Shown here piece after piece: positions 1 through 7,854 of a stretch of DNA of 64,000 bases. The stretch spans positions 1 to 64,000 of the forward strand of contig UQNU01000001.1 in the NCBI GenBank assembly GCA_900542555.1, in the 5' to 3' direction. Every line of letters begins with the position of its first letter. The stretch's first letter is position 1. The DNA comes from an uncultured Collinsella sp. (GTDB lineage Bacteria > Actinomycetota > Coriobacteriia > Coriobacteriales > Coriobacteriaceae). The translations under genes were made by a program, and so were the position numbers. The notes below the pieces were generated by a model. It worked only from the letters and a program-made list of their open reading frames with translations. It had not been told where the DNA came from and did no database searches.

Positions 1-44
1 ATGACGTCGAGTCTCGTGGGCTCGGAGATGTGTATAAGAGACAG
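1..44. other. Illumina Nextera adapter contamination
   Basis: Positions 11-44 match the Nextera Read 2 transposase adapter, including its mosaic end (GATGTGTATAAGAGACAG at 27-44). Positions 3-10 (GACGTCGA) sit where the 8-base i7 index lies in the full adapter, and the preceding AT fits the end of the P7 sequence; from memory the index corresponds to N729. This is library sequence left on a contig end. Genomic sequence starts at 45. Confidence 0.97.
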
Positions 45-2273
45 GCTCAGGACCTCGCGGTTAAAGAGCAGCTCGTTTTTCTTTTTGAAGAGGTTGGGGG
101 CCTCGGTCTTCTGCTTTTTGTGGCCGGCGCCCTTCTCGCAGCGGTTGCCGGTAATGAAGCGCCTGCCACCGCCAAAGTCGTTGACGGTAAGCTGGCAGTT
201 GTTGGAGCAACGGCCGCAGCGGACATGCTTTTGCGTCACGGTGAGGTGCGCGATGTCCTCAGCCGAAAGAATGGTCGAGGTGCCGTCGGCGCCGGCGCGA
301 TCGCGGGCGAGCAGGGCCGCACCGTAGGCGCCCATGCAGCCGGCGATGTCGGGACGCACGGCATGAACGTCGGTGAGCTGCTCAAACGCGCGCAGCGTGG
401 CATCGGACATAAAGGTGCCGCCCTGGACGATTACCTGGCTGCCGATCTCCTTGGGATCGCGCAGCTTAATGACCTTGAACAGGGCATTCTTGATGACGGA
501 ATAAGACAGACCTGCCGCGATATCGCCCACCGTGGCGCCTTCCTTTTGCGCCTGCTTGACGCGCGAGTTCATAAAGACCGTGCAGCGACTTCCCAGGTCG
601 ACCGGGGCTTTGGCATGGATGGCGGCGTTGGCGAACGCGCGCACGTCCATGTTCATAGAGACGGCGAAGCTCTCGATAAAGCTACCGCAACCCGACGAGC
701 AGGCCTCGTTGAGCATGATGTGCTCGATGACGCCGTCCTTGACGCGCAGGCACTTCATGTCCTGGCCGCCAATGTCCAGAATGAACTCGACGCCGGGCAG
801 GAACGCCTTGGCGCCGCGCAGGTGCGCGACGGTCTCGATCTCGCCGGAATCGGCCTTGAGGGCCTCGATGAGCAGCGCCTCGCCGTAGCCCGTGGTGGTC
901 ACGTGGCCTATGGTGCAGCCGGCGGGGATGTGGTTGTAGAAATCGGCCATGATGACCTTGGCCGTGCCCAGGATGTCGCCGTTGTTGTTGCCGTACCAGG
1001 TGTGCAACAGCTGGCCGTCCTCGCCCACGAGCGCGGCCTTCATGGTGGTGGAACCGGCGTCGATGCCGATGAACACGCGGCCGGTGTAGCCTTCGAGTTT
1101 GCCCTTGGGGACGACTTCCTGGTCGTGGCGGGTCTTGAACTCGGCGAAGTCCTCGTCGGTGGCAAAGAGCGGATCCAGGCGCTCGACCTCGGCACCCTGT
1201 GTGTCACCCAGGGCATCGATGGCCTCGATGAGCTGCGGGAACGTGCTGAGCTTGTTGGACTCGTGCGCCATGGCGGCGCCGCTCGCCACAAACAGGTGGG
1301 CGTTTTGGGGCACAATGCGGTGCTCCTCGTCCAGGTTGAGCGTGAGGTAGAAGCGGTGGCGCAGCTCGGAGAGGTACTGCAGCGGGCCGCCCAGGAAGGC
1401 AACGTTGCCGCGGATGGGACGGCCACACGCCAGGCCCGAAATGGTCTGGGTCACGACAGCCTGGAAGATGGAGGCGGCCACGTCCTCGGGGCGGGCGCCC
1501 TCGTTGAGCAGCGGTTGGACGTCGGTCTTGGCAAAGACGCCGCAGCGGCTGGCGATGGGATAGATGGTGGTGGCGTTGGCCGCGAGTTCGTTAAGGCCGC
1601 TGGCATCGGTGTGCAGCAGAGTGGCCATCTGGTCGATGAAGGCGCCCGTGCCGCCGGCGCAGGTGCCGTTCATGCGCTGCTCGATGCCGTTGTCGAAGTA
1701 GATGATTTTGGCGTCCTCGCCGCCCAGCTCGATGGCAACATCGGTGGCCGGGATGAGGGTCTCGACGGCACGCTTGCTGGCGATGACCTCCTGGACAAAC
1801 TCCAGGTCGAGCCACTGGGACAGCAGCAGGCCGCCCGAGCCGGTAATGGCGCAGGTCATCTGGGCCGTCGGCAGCACGGTCGCGGCACCCTCGAACAAGT
1901 CGCGGGCGCAAGCGCGGACGTCGGTGTGGTGACGCTGGTACTTGGCGTAGACAATCTGGTTGTCGTCGTTGAGCACAGCGAGCTTAACGGTGGTGGAGCC
2001 CACGTCGATGCCCAGGTGCAGGTTGCCGCGGGCGGCCTCGGGGTTGAAGATCGCGCCTTCGGGGGCCTGAGCGGCGGCTACGGGCTCAGCGGCGGTGGCG
2101 GGCTCGCTGACGACGGACGTCTCCCCTGCCACGTTCTTGGCATCGGCAACTGCCTCAGCAACTTTCTCGGCAGCCGCGGTCGCGGCCTTCTGCGCGGCGT
2201 CTACCACGGCGGGCGCAGCCTCGCGTGCGGCAGCGACCACACGGTCTTTAATGCCCTCGACGAGTTTGCTCAT
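45..2273 (-). CDS. 2-hydroxyacyl-CoA dehydratase activator (BadF/BadG/HgdC family), 3' truncated
   Basis: ATP-dependent activator that injects an electron into a 2-hydroxyacyl-CoA dehydratase or a related radical reductase. The 743 visible codons start at ATG 2273 behind AGGAGAG. An Ala-rich helical tail of about 80 residues precedes two ASKHA ATPase domains. Their phosphate-1 motifs are GIDVGSTTVK (about 88-97) and GIDAGSTTMK (about 400). Each domain has a Cys-containing loop (NGTCAGGTGAF in the first, NEACSSGCGSF in the second), as in the cluster-binding loops of HgdC. A further cluster CGRCSNNC follows near the cut. The double-ASKHA layout fits the long (well over 1000 residue) activases, so the C-terminal part is missing because the contig ends. 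The gene lies 11 bases after a TetR gene. The substrate cannot be told. Confidence 0.85.
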
Positions 2274-2284
2274 TGTCTCTCCTC

Positions 2285-2995
2285 TTAGTTGTTGGACTCG
2301 ACGGCTGCGGCGGTGTCGGCCGTGTCCTCGAGCTGCAGGTTCAATAGCTTCAAGCCGTATTCCGGCACGTTGATATCGATGGGTTGGCCATATAGGTCGC
2401 CGGGACGCACAAAGGCGATAACCGTCATAATGCGCGCCATGGCCTCGGGCGATTCGGTGAGCCCACGCTCAAACCAGCGCTGAATCAGGCCGACCTCGGC
2501 ACTCACGACGTAGGTAACGTAGTAGTCAAAGAACGTGCCCAGCGCCAGGCCCAAAATGCCCGTCTGCGCACGAGGCACCACGGCCTCACGCACGGTATCG
2601 ATGATCTTTTTAATAAAGGCGGGGTCACCGCCCGGGCCCAGCAGGGCCCCGATAAGATCGCGATTGGCCGCAAGATAGTGCAGCAACTCAACCGAACCGG
2701 GCGCCGGCTCGAGCTCATCGATGTTGTGATAGAGATCGGGCAGTTGAGCTGCGGTGATGAGCTCAATGCGCTCACGAATCTCGGCCAGCAAGCCGTCCTC
2801 GATTTGATTGATAAAGTCGGGAATATCGCGGTAGTGCGAATAGAACGTGCGGCGCGTAAGGCCAGCGCGCTCGGTGAGCGACGCGACATTAATGCGCGAA
2901 AGGTCGTCGCTTTCGGCAAGTTCGCTGGCAAGTGCCTGGCGAAGGGCACGCTGTGAGCGAAGGGACCGGCGATCGCATTTCTCGAGCTGGGACAA
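2285..2995 (-). CDS. TetR/AcrR-family transcriptional regulator
   Basis: A 236-residue DNA-binding repressor. The N-terminal helix-turn-helix is visible as SLTERAGLTRRTFYSHYRDI at about residues 40-59, the typical TetR signature. The rest is a helical ligand/dimerisation domain with no recognisable ligand motif. The start is taken as TTG at 2995-2993, because AAGGAGG lies 5 bases upstream and no ATG is better placed. It is the first gene of a two-gene unit with the dehydratase activator, which begins 11 bases after its stop, so it probably controls that gene and itself. Confidence 0.85.
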   Translation of the reverse strand: MSQLEKCDRRSLRSQRALRQALASELAESDDLSRINVASLTERAGLTRRTFYSHYRDIPDFINQIEDGLLAEIRERIELITAAQLPDLYHNIDELEPAPGSVELLHYLAANRDLIGALLGPGGDPAFIKKIIDTVREAVVPRAQTGILGLALGTFFDYYVTYVVSAEVGLIQRWFERGLTESPEAMARIMTVIAFVRPGDLYGQPIDINVPEYGLKLLNLQLEDTADTAAAVESNN

Positions 2996-3086
2996 GCGTC
3001 CTCCTTGTTACTCAGCCTGTGCGCTATTGCACAGTGCGAGTATTATTGCACACCGTGTGCATCAACACGTAAAGGCAATATTTGGG

Positions 3087-3117
3087 ATGTGACAAAGGGA
3101 CAGTCCCTTTGTCACAT
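3087..3117. repeat. Perfect 15-bp palindromic repeat (R2 family)
   Basis: ATGTGACAAAGGGAC and its exact reverse complement flank a single base. The repeat abuts the stop codon (TAA, complement of 3117-3119) of the HAD gene, so it can form a 3' hairpin for that gene; it has no U-run. A diverged copy lies at 63206-63236. Confidence 0.85.
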
Positions 3118-3974
3118 TATTCGATTACGGTGCAGGAATTCTGCTTGTGCATGGTGGCAAGCATGTGTTTGGGAACGGCGTGGACCATGCAACTGCCGAT
3201 AGTTGCGCTCGCGGCGTCCTTGGCTGCCTCGCTTGCGTTTTTGGTCGCGTAGCTGTGGCGGAAGCGTTTGAGCATGGCAATGTCGTTGCCGCCGTCGCCA
3301 TAGACCGCGACCTCGTCCTCGGCAATGCCGTAGTAACCCGCCAGCCAGGCCACGCTCTCACCCTTGTTGCACGCCACGTCCGTGATCTCGAACATCACCG
3401 GATCGAACGGTGCGTTGACCACGCGGTCGGAGCGCTCGGCAAGGTACGCCTTAAGGTCACGCTCCAACTCGGGCGAGGTCACGCGACAGTTGATTTTGCA
3501 CACGTCATGACGCAGAATGTCACCGATCGACTGGTCGAAATACTGCTCCTCGTGATACCCGCCACGCGCACGCATGCCGCGCATCACGATGCGCTTGATA
3601 GGACTGTCCTTTTTAAAGCCCGCCTGGTGCATCTCAAACGATCCGCTCGAAAACATGCCATCGGGCGTGGAGCAGTCAAAACAGATATCCGGAAACTCCT
3701 TGAGCAGCTCCTCGGTAATCTGAGGGTCGATGGTCCAGGTCTTGAGCACCTCGCCATGGCTGTCGCGTACGATTGATCCATTGGAGCAGCAGGCGTCAAG
3801 CGCCAGGCCCGTAAAGCCATGCTCTCCGATCGGCAGCGTCGAGCGTCCGGTCGCGGGAACCACATGCAGGCCGGCCTCGATCAGCTCGCGAATGGCACGG
3901 CGGATAGTCCCATCTGCCTCGTGCAGGGCGTTCAGCAGCGTTCCGTCTAAGTCACTCGCAAACATCTTGATCAT
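3117..3974 (-). CDS. HAD-superfamily (Cof-type) phosphatase
   Basis: A 285-residue cytoplasmic phosphatase of the Cof/YidA subfamily, normally acting on sugar phosphates or similar small phosphoesters. Motif I DLDGT is at residues 8-12, with Asp8 as nucleophile and Asp10 as acid/base. Motif II is the Thr/Ser in PATGRS. Motif IV appears as GDGGNDIAML near the C-terminus, binding Mg. The large C2-type cap lies between. Length and motif order are normal for the family. ATG at 3974 has AAGGAGAGG upstream. It appears monocistronic. The substrate is not predictable from sequence. Confidence 0.88.
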   Translation of the reverse strand: MIKMFASDLDGTLLNALHEADGTIRRAIRELIEAGLHVVPATGRSTLPIGEHGFTGLALDACCSNGSIVRDSHGEVLKTWTIDPQITEELLKEFPDICFDCSTPDGMFSSGSFEMHQAGFKKDSPIKRIVMRGMRARGGYHEEQYFDQSIGDILRHDVCKINCRVTSPELERDLKAYLAERSDRVVNAPFDPVMFEITDVACNKGESVAWLAGYYGIAEDEVAVYGDGGNDIAMLKRFRHSYATKNASEAAKDAASATIGSCMVHAVPKHMLATMHKQNSCTVIE

Positions 3975-4061
3975 GGGCGTGCCTCTCCTTCGTCTGCACG
4001 ATATTGTAGACGAGAACGGGCGCGCCCCAAGAGAAGCGCGCCCGTTAGGCGAAAGATCGTC

Positions 4062-4400
4062 CTACACCGCGGCGGGGCCGTGTTCGCCGGTGCGGATGCG
4101 GATAACTTCCTCGACCGGCTCGACCCAGATCTTGCCGTCTCCAACGGCACCGGTGCGAGCAGCATTGCAGATAATCTCGACAATTCCGTCGACATGCTCA
4201 TCGGCGCAAATGAGCGTGAACTGCACCTTAGGGATCGTGTTGACAAGCAACTCGTTGCCGCGCACGTATTCCTTCCAGCCATGCTGTGCACCGCAGCCCT
4301 GCACCTGGTTGATAGTCATACCGCGAACATCAGCAGCAAACAGCGCGTCCTTAAGAACCTCAAGCTTCTCGGCACGAACAATCGCCGTAATCTTCTTCAT
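4062..4400 (-). CDS. glnK: P-II nitrogen regulatory protein (GlnK/GlnB)
   Basis: A 112-residue trimeric P-II signal protein that senses 2-oxoglutarate and ATP/ADP and docks on the ammonium channel. It starts MKKITAIVR and carries the T-loop GWKEYVRGNE (residues 41-50) and the C-terminal IRTGEHG nucleotide-binding stretch. The usual uridylylation Tyr51 of the enteric proteins (ELYRG) aligns with Val46; a Tyr (45) sits one place earlier. Regulation may therefore be by ligand alone or at that Tyr. It lies downstream of amt on the same strand, the classic amtB-glnK pair, with a structured spacer between them. Confidence 0.93.
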   Translation of the reverse strand: MKKITAIVRAEKLEVLKDALFAADVRGMTINQVQGCGAQHGWKEYVRGNELLVNTIPKVQFTLICADEHVDGIVEIICNAARTGAVGDGKIWVEPVEEVIRIRTGEHGPAAV

Positions 4401-4432
4401 AGTAAATTCCTCTCTTCAATAAAAGAAATGAA

Positions 4433-4569
4433 TTGCCATTCAATGACGCGGGTTTTCGAGGTGCCCGAGATTGCTCCGAAAGAGGAGCGCCGCGTACTTC
4501 GGTACGCAAGCGACGGTTTGAGGGGCAAGATCGGATGCCTGGGAAAGCCGCGCGACGATTGAACGGCAA
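4433..4569. repeat. Imperfect long inverted repeat between amt and glnK
   Basis: TTGCCATTCAAT (4433-4444) pairs 11 of 12 with ATTGAACGGCAA (4558-4569), and the pairing continues imperfectly inward (CGCGGGTTTTC against GAAAGCCGCG). Inside are the hairpins CTCCGAAAGAGGAG and GCGTACTTCGGTACGC. The element sits in the intercistronic spacer and could set the expression ratio of Amt to GlnK or stabilise one message end. This is inference from pairing only. Confidence 0.6.
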
Positions 4570-4591
4570 GGTGCGGAGCTTGGGGAAGCTG

Positions 4592-5869
4592 CTAATCGAG
4601 TCCGGAGAACGAAGGATACGCGCTCTCGCCGTGCTGACTCGCATCCAGGCCCAGCGCCTCGTCGGCCTCGTCCACACGCAGGCTGCCGTGGAACAGTGCC
4701 TTGACCACCGCGGCGATCACCAAGTCGAGCACCAGCACAATAACGACCGTCACCATAATGCCCAAAATCTGCGAGATGAGCAGCGACACGTCGCCCGTGT
4801 AGAACAGTCCACCCTTACCGGTCCACGAAAGCTCCGGCACACAGAACAGGCCCGTGAGCACGCCGCCTAAGATGCCGCCGATGCCATGGCAACCGAACGC
4901 ATCGAGCGCATCGTCGTAGCCGAACTTGGTCTTAAGATGGCTGATAGCCAGGTAGCAGACGGGCGAGACAATCAGGCCCATGACCAGCGCTGCCCACGGT
5001 TCGACAAAGCCCGCGCCCGGCGTTACCACCACGAGGCCCGCGACCAGACCGGTGCTAGCGCCCACCAGCGTGGGTCGACCGGTGTGCACGCGCTCGACGG
5101 CAAGCCACGAGACCATGCCCGCCGCGCTGGCCGTCACGGTGTTGAGGATGGCGAGTGCCGCCACGGCGTCGGCCTTAAACTCGCTGCCGCCGTTAAAGCC
5201 AAACCAGCCAAACCAAAGCAGCCCGGCGCCCAGCGCCACAAACGGCACGTTATGCGGACGGTAGCTCACCATGCCAAAACCGCGACGACGGCCGAGCATT
5301 AAGCAGAGAATCAGGCCCGTAAGACCGGACGAAATGTGCACCACGTCGCCGCCGGCAAAATCGAGCGCGCCGATGATGTCGCCGATAAAGGAGCCCTCGC
5401 CGCCCCAAACCATGTGGGCAAGCGGCGCATAGACCACAAGCAGCCAAATACCCAGGAAGGCCGTCGTGGCACCGAACTTAACGCGGCCGGCCAGGCTGCC
5501 CGTGACGATAGCAGCCGTGATCATGGCAAATGCCATCTGGAAGGCGATGTTGATGATCTGAGGGTAGACGACACCGTCCGCAGCATTGCCCTCAGCCGCC
5601 TGCAGCACCTGGTTGAGCACCGGCAGGCACAGCAGCTGGTCAAGGCCTCCAATAAACGGACTCGAACCGTCGCCGCCATAGGCCAGAGACCAGCCGGCAA
5701 CAATCCACAGCACACCAACCAGACCAATGGCGCCAAAGCACATGAGCATGGTGTTGATGACATTTTTGCGCCTGGACAGGCCGCCATAGAAAAACGCCAG
5801 ACCCGGTGTCATTAAAAACACGAGCATGGTGCAGATGAGCATAAACGTTGTCGATCCCGTATCGTACAT
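4592..5869 (-). CDS. amt: Ammonium transporter (Amt/MEP/Rh family)
   Basis: A 425-residue channel for NH4+/NH3 in the cytoplasmic membrane with about 11 hydrophobic segments. Visible family motifs are FYGGLSRRKNV, the first twin-pore His in VHISSGLTGLI and the second in FGCHGIGGILGG. The start is ATG 5869 (MYDTGST), preceded by GGGAGAG; an upstream in-frame extension to 5926 lacks a ribosome binding site. It is cotranscribed with glnK, whose product gates such channels. Upstream, GGAAACGGCGC occurs twice with a 20-base period (5973-5983 and 5993-6003), a possible regulator site. Confidence 0.95.
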   Translation of the reverse strand: MYDTGSTTFMLICTMLVFLMTPGLAFFYGGLSRRKNVINTMLMCFGAIGLVGVLWIVAGWSLAYGGDGSSPFIGGLDQLLCLPVLNQVLQAAEGNAADGVVYPQIINIAFQMAFAMITAAIVTGSLAGRVKFGATTAFLGIWLLVVYAPLAHMVWGGEGSFIGDIIGALDFAGGDVVHISSGLTGLILCLMLGRRRGFGMVSYRPHNVPFVALGAGLLWFGWFGFNGGSEFKADAVAALAILNTVTASAAGMVSWLAVERVHTGRPTLVGASTGLVAGLVVVTPGAGFVEPWAALVMGLIVSPVCYLAISHLKTKFGYDDALDAFGCHGIGGILGGVLTGLFCVPELSWTGKGGLFYTGDVSLLISQILGIMVTVVIVLVLDLVIAAVVKALFHGSLRVDEADEALGLDASQHGESAYPSFSGLD

Positions 5870-5972
5870 TCGCTCTCCCTTGGTCGCATGAACGTTGTCG
5901 GCGCCCATAATGCGGCCGAGGGGCAACTGGTGTAGACCAGATACGGCGTTGTTAAACGCGGCGTTGTCGAAT

Positions 5973-6003
5973 GGAAACGGCGCCGCAATCTTGGAAACGG
6001 CGC
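5973..6003. promoter_or_regulatory. Direct repeats upstream of amt
   Basis: GGAAACGGCGC is repeated exactly at 5973-5983 and 5993-6003, a 20-base period close to two helical turns, about 105-135 bases upstream of the amt start. This arrangement suits a dimeric activator for nitrogen control. No named consensus is claimed. Confidence 0.35.
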
Positions 6004-6067
6004 GGCAACGGACGCGAAACGAACGGGAAATACGCGAGCAAGGAAGCCGTGAGCGCGCCCGTCTCGG

Positions 6068-7087
6068 CTAGTGGCGGAACAGCTCGCGGGCTCGGTCGCG
6101 GAGATTAGTTGCTCGAATGACGCCTTCGTAGCGATTGATGCGCAGACGCGGGAAGGCGTTAAAGAAGCGTAGGTCGCGGCGGCTGAGCGACACGCTTGGC
6201 ACCGGACGGCTCATGCGCTTGCCGGCAAGGCGACGACTGAGCGACGGACGCGGCATGCTCGGCGCGGCATCGGCCACGCGGCGGGCAGCAAGTGCCAGGC
6301 CGCGAGCACCATCTGCGATAAACGTCGGCATCGAAGCCTTCTCACGAAGGGCATCGAGCGTCGCGTCGCCCAGCTCGGCCAGCCAAGCGTTAACGGCACG
6401 GCTACGGATGTGTGTCTGTGCCACCGAGTCAATCGTCGAATCGGGAATGCGCTCGAGCATTGAGTCCGAGGCATCGGCAAGCGACTCGTTGATGCGGTCG
6501 GCAAGATCGGCGCGCACGCGCTCCAGCTGATCGGACAGACGCCGCCAGCTCGCCAGCGAGCACAACGCGTCGACCATCATCGCGACCGCGACGATAAAGG
6601 CGGACAACCGCACAATCAGCACCGGCAGACGGCCAAGCAGCCCCAGCAATGCCGGCTCCACTAAACGGCAAATACACAACGCACCCAAGCCAAACGCGCA
6701 GGCCCAGTACAGACAGATGCGTCCGTGCAAGTTAAACGGCAGGTGCGAGTAATCCCAAAAGCGAGCGCCCGTTGTTTTTTCCAACAGCACGCCTACGCTG
6801 TACTCAATCACGCTGCATACGAGCGCTGCAGCGACAAACTGGCTCGAGGCATCCGGAATCCCGCGCAACAGCAGCCAGCAGGCAATGCCGCCCACACCAT
6901 AGATAGGACAACACGGCCCCAGCAAAAAGCCACTGTTGGCAAATCGTCCGTGATTGAGCATGGCGCATACTGTCGACTCCCATGCCCAACCGCAAAACCC
7001 GTAAAAGGCAAACGAGAGCACCAGTGCCGAGAGTGGGCAGGCGGCAAGCGTCGCGCCGCAAAACGCAGTATCAATCGCGGTCCCCAC
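6068..7087 (-). CDS. CmpB-like (putative type IV ABC permease) membrane protein
   Basis: A 339-residue membrane protein. The N-terminal half has about five to six hydrophobic segments and the characteristic block FYGFCGWAWES...FLLGPCCPIYGVGG (residues 29-68), diagnostic of the Pfam 'putative ABC transporter type IV' (CmpB) family. The C-terminal 140 residues are soluble and Arg-rich. The start is GTG 7087-7085, three bases after the stop of the HD-domain gene upstream, with GAGAGGG as ribosome binding site, so translation is probably coupled. Transport function in this family is a database label, not demonstrated here. Confidence 0.75.
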   Translation of the reverse strand: MGTAIDTAFCGATLAACPLSALVLSFAFYGFCGWAWESTVCAMLNHGRFANSGFLLGPCCPIYGVGGIACWLLLRGIPDASSQFVAAALVCSVIEYSVGVLLEKTTGARFWDYSHLPFNLHGRICLYWACAFGLGALCICRLVEPALLGLLGRLPVLIVRLSAFIVAVAMMVDALCSLASWRRLSDQLERVRADLADRINESLADASDSMLERIPDSTIDSVAQTHIRSRAVNAWLAELGDATLDALREKASMPTFIADGARGLALAARRVADAAPSMPRPSLSRRLAGKRMSRPVPSVSLSRRDLRFFNAFPRLRINRYEGVIRATNLRDRARELFRH

Positions 7088-7090
7088 CGT

Positions 7091-7627
7091 CTACCCTCTC
7101 CTCTTTTCGCTCGATGCTTTACTCGCGCTATCGTCCGTCTCGTCCTTGCGCGGCAGGCGGCCGGCGACCGTCTCACGCAGAGCACACCATTTATCCGCCA
7201 GGCAAACAATCCACGCCTCGCGACACGTCGGCGGCACGGGCACCAGCGGAAACATATGCCGCCCGATGATATTCCGCTCGCGCAACGTCAGCTCAAAATC
7301 TTCCTCGGCACGCGCCAGGGCAAAAAACGGATGCCGAAATCCGTGCAGGCGATGGCTCGGATCGGGATCGTGCCAGTCATAGAGAAAGTAATCGTGTAAC
7401 AAGGCTCCGCGCAGCAGCGAGGCGCGGTCGATCGAAATGCCAGCACGGCCCAAGTGCTCGGCAAAGGACAGACTTGCCCGTGCCACCGAGGTCACATGTG
7501 CATAGACCGTCACGTCGCCATGCTGGATAAACTCGCGTGTCAGGTCCAAGCGGCCCGCCTGGGCGAGCTGGCGGGCGGCATCGTCGACCTCGTGCGCGAT
7601 TTTCTCGGCACGAACGGCATCGGACAT
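7091..7627 (-). CDS. HD-domain protein (putative phosphohydrolase)
   Basis: A 178-residue protein with an HD-type metal-site pattern: HVTSVA (first His), then LLHDYFLYDWHD, then GRHMFPLVPVPP and a late Asp in CLADKW. The family hydrolyses phosphomonoesters, nucleotides or cyclic nucleotides, and a specific substrate cannot be given. The start is ATG 7627, with GGAAGGAGG at a good distance. It is followed by the CmpB-like gene with a 3-base gap, so the two form an operon. Confidence 0.8.
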   Translation of the reverse strand: MSDAVRAEKIAHEVDDAARQLAQAGRLDLTREFIQHGDVTVYAHVTSVARASLSFAEHLGRAGISIDRASLLRGALLHDYFLYDWHDPDPSHRLHGFRHPFFALARAEEDFELTLRERNIIGRHMFPLVPVPPTCREAWIVCLADKWCALRETVAGRLPRKDETDDSASKASSEKRRG

Positions 7628-7854
7628 GCTGCCTCCTTCCAGCGGCTCACGGCGGCAAGCCACGGCCTGCACGTATTGAAAAAATCATCATCGAATCTAT
7701 CAGTATGGCATCGGACAAAACGTTTTGCCCCACCAGTTGTCGAATTACCGCGCCGCCGTCACATATCAAACGCCAAAATGTGCGAGACTGTCTTGTGCAA
7801 TTGTGTCGGCCGAGGGAGCGCCGGCGCTCGATTCGCATGGAGTAACCCACAACG

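Noticed and set aside
1..327. Plus-strand frame beginning MTSSLVGSEMCIRD
   Set aside because: The first residues are translated adapter; the rest is antisense to the dehydratase activator gene.
30..2288. 752-codon plus-strand open frame
   Set aside because: Starts in the adapter and mirrors the minus-strand activator, whose ASKHA motifs are clear. High GC keeps the opposite frame open.
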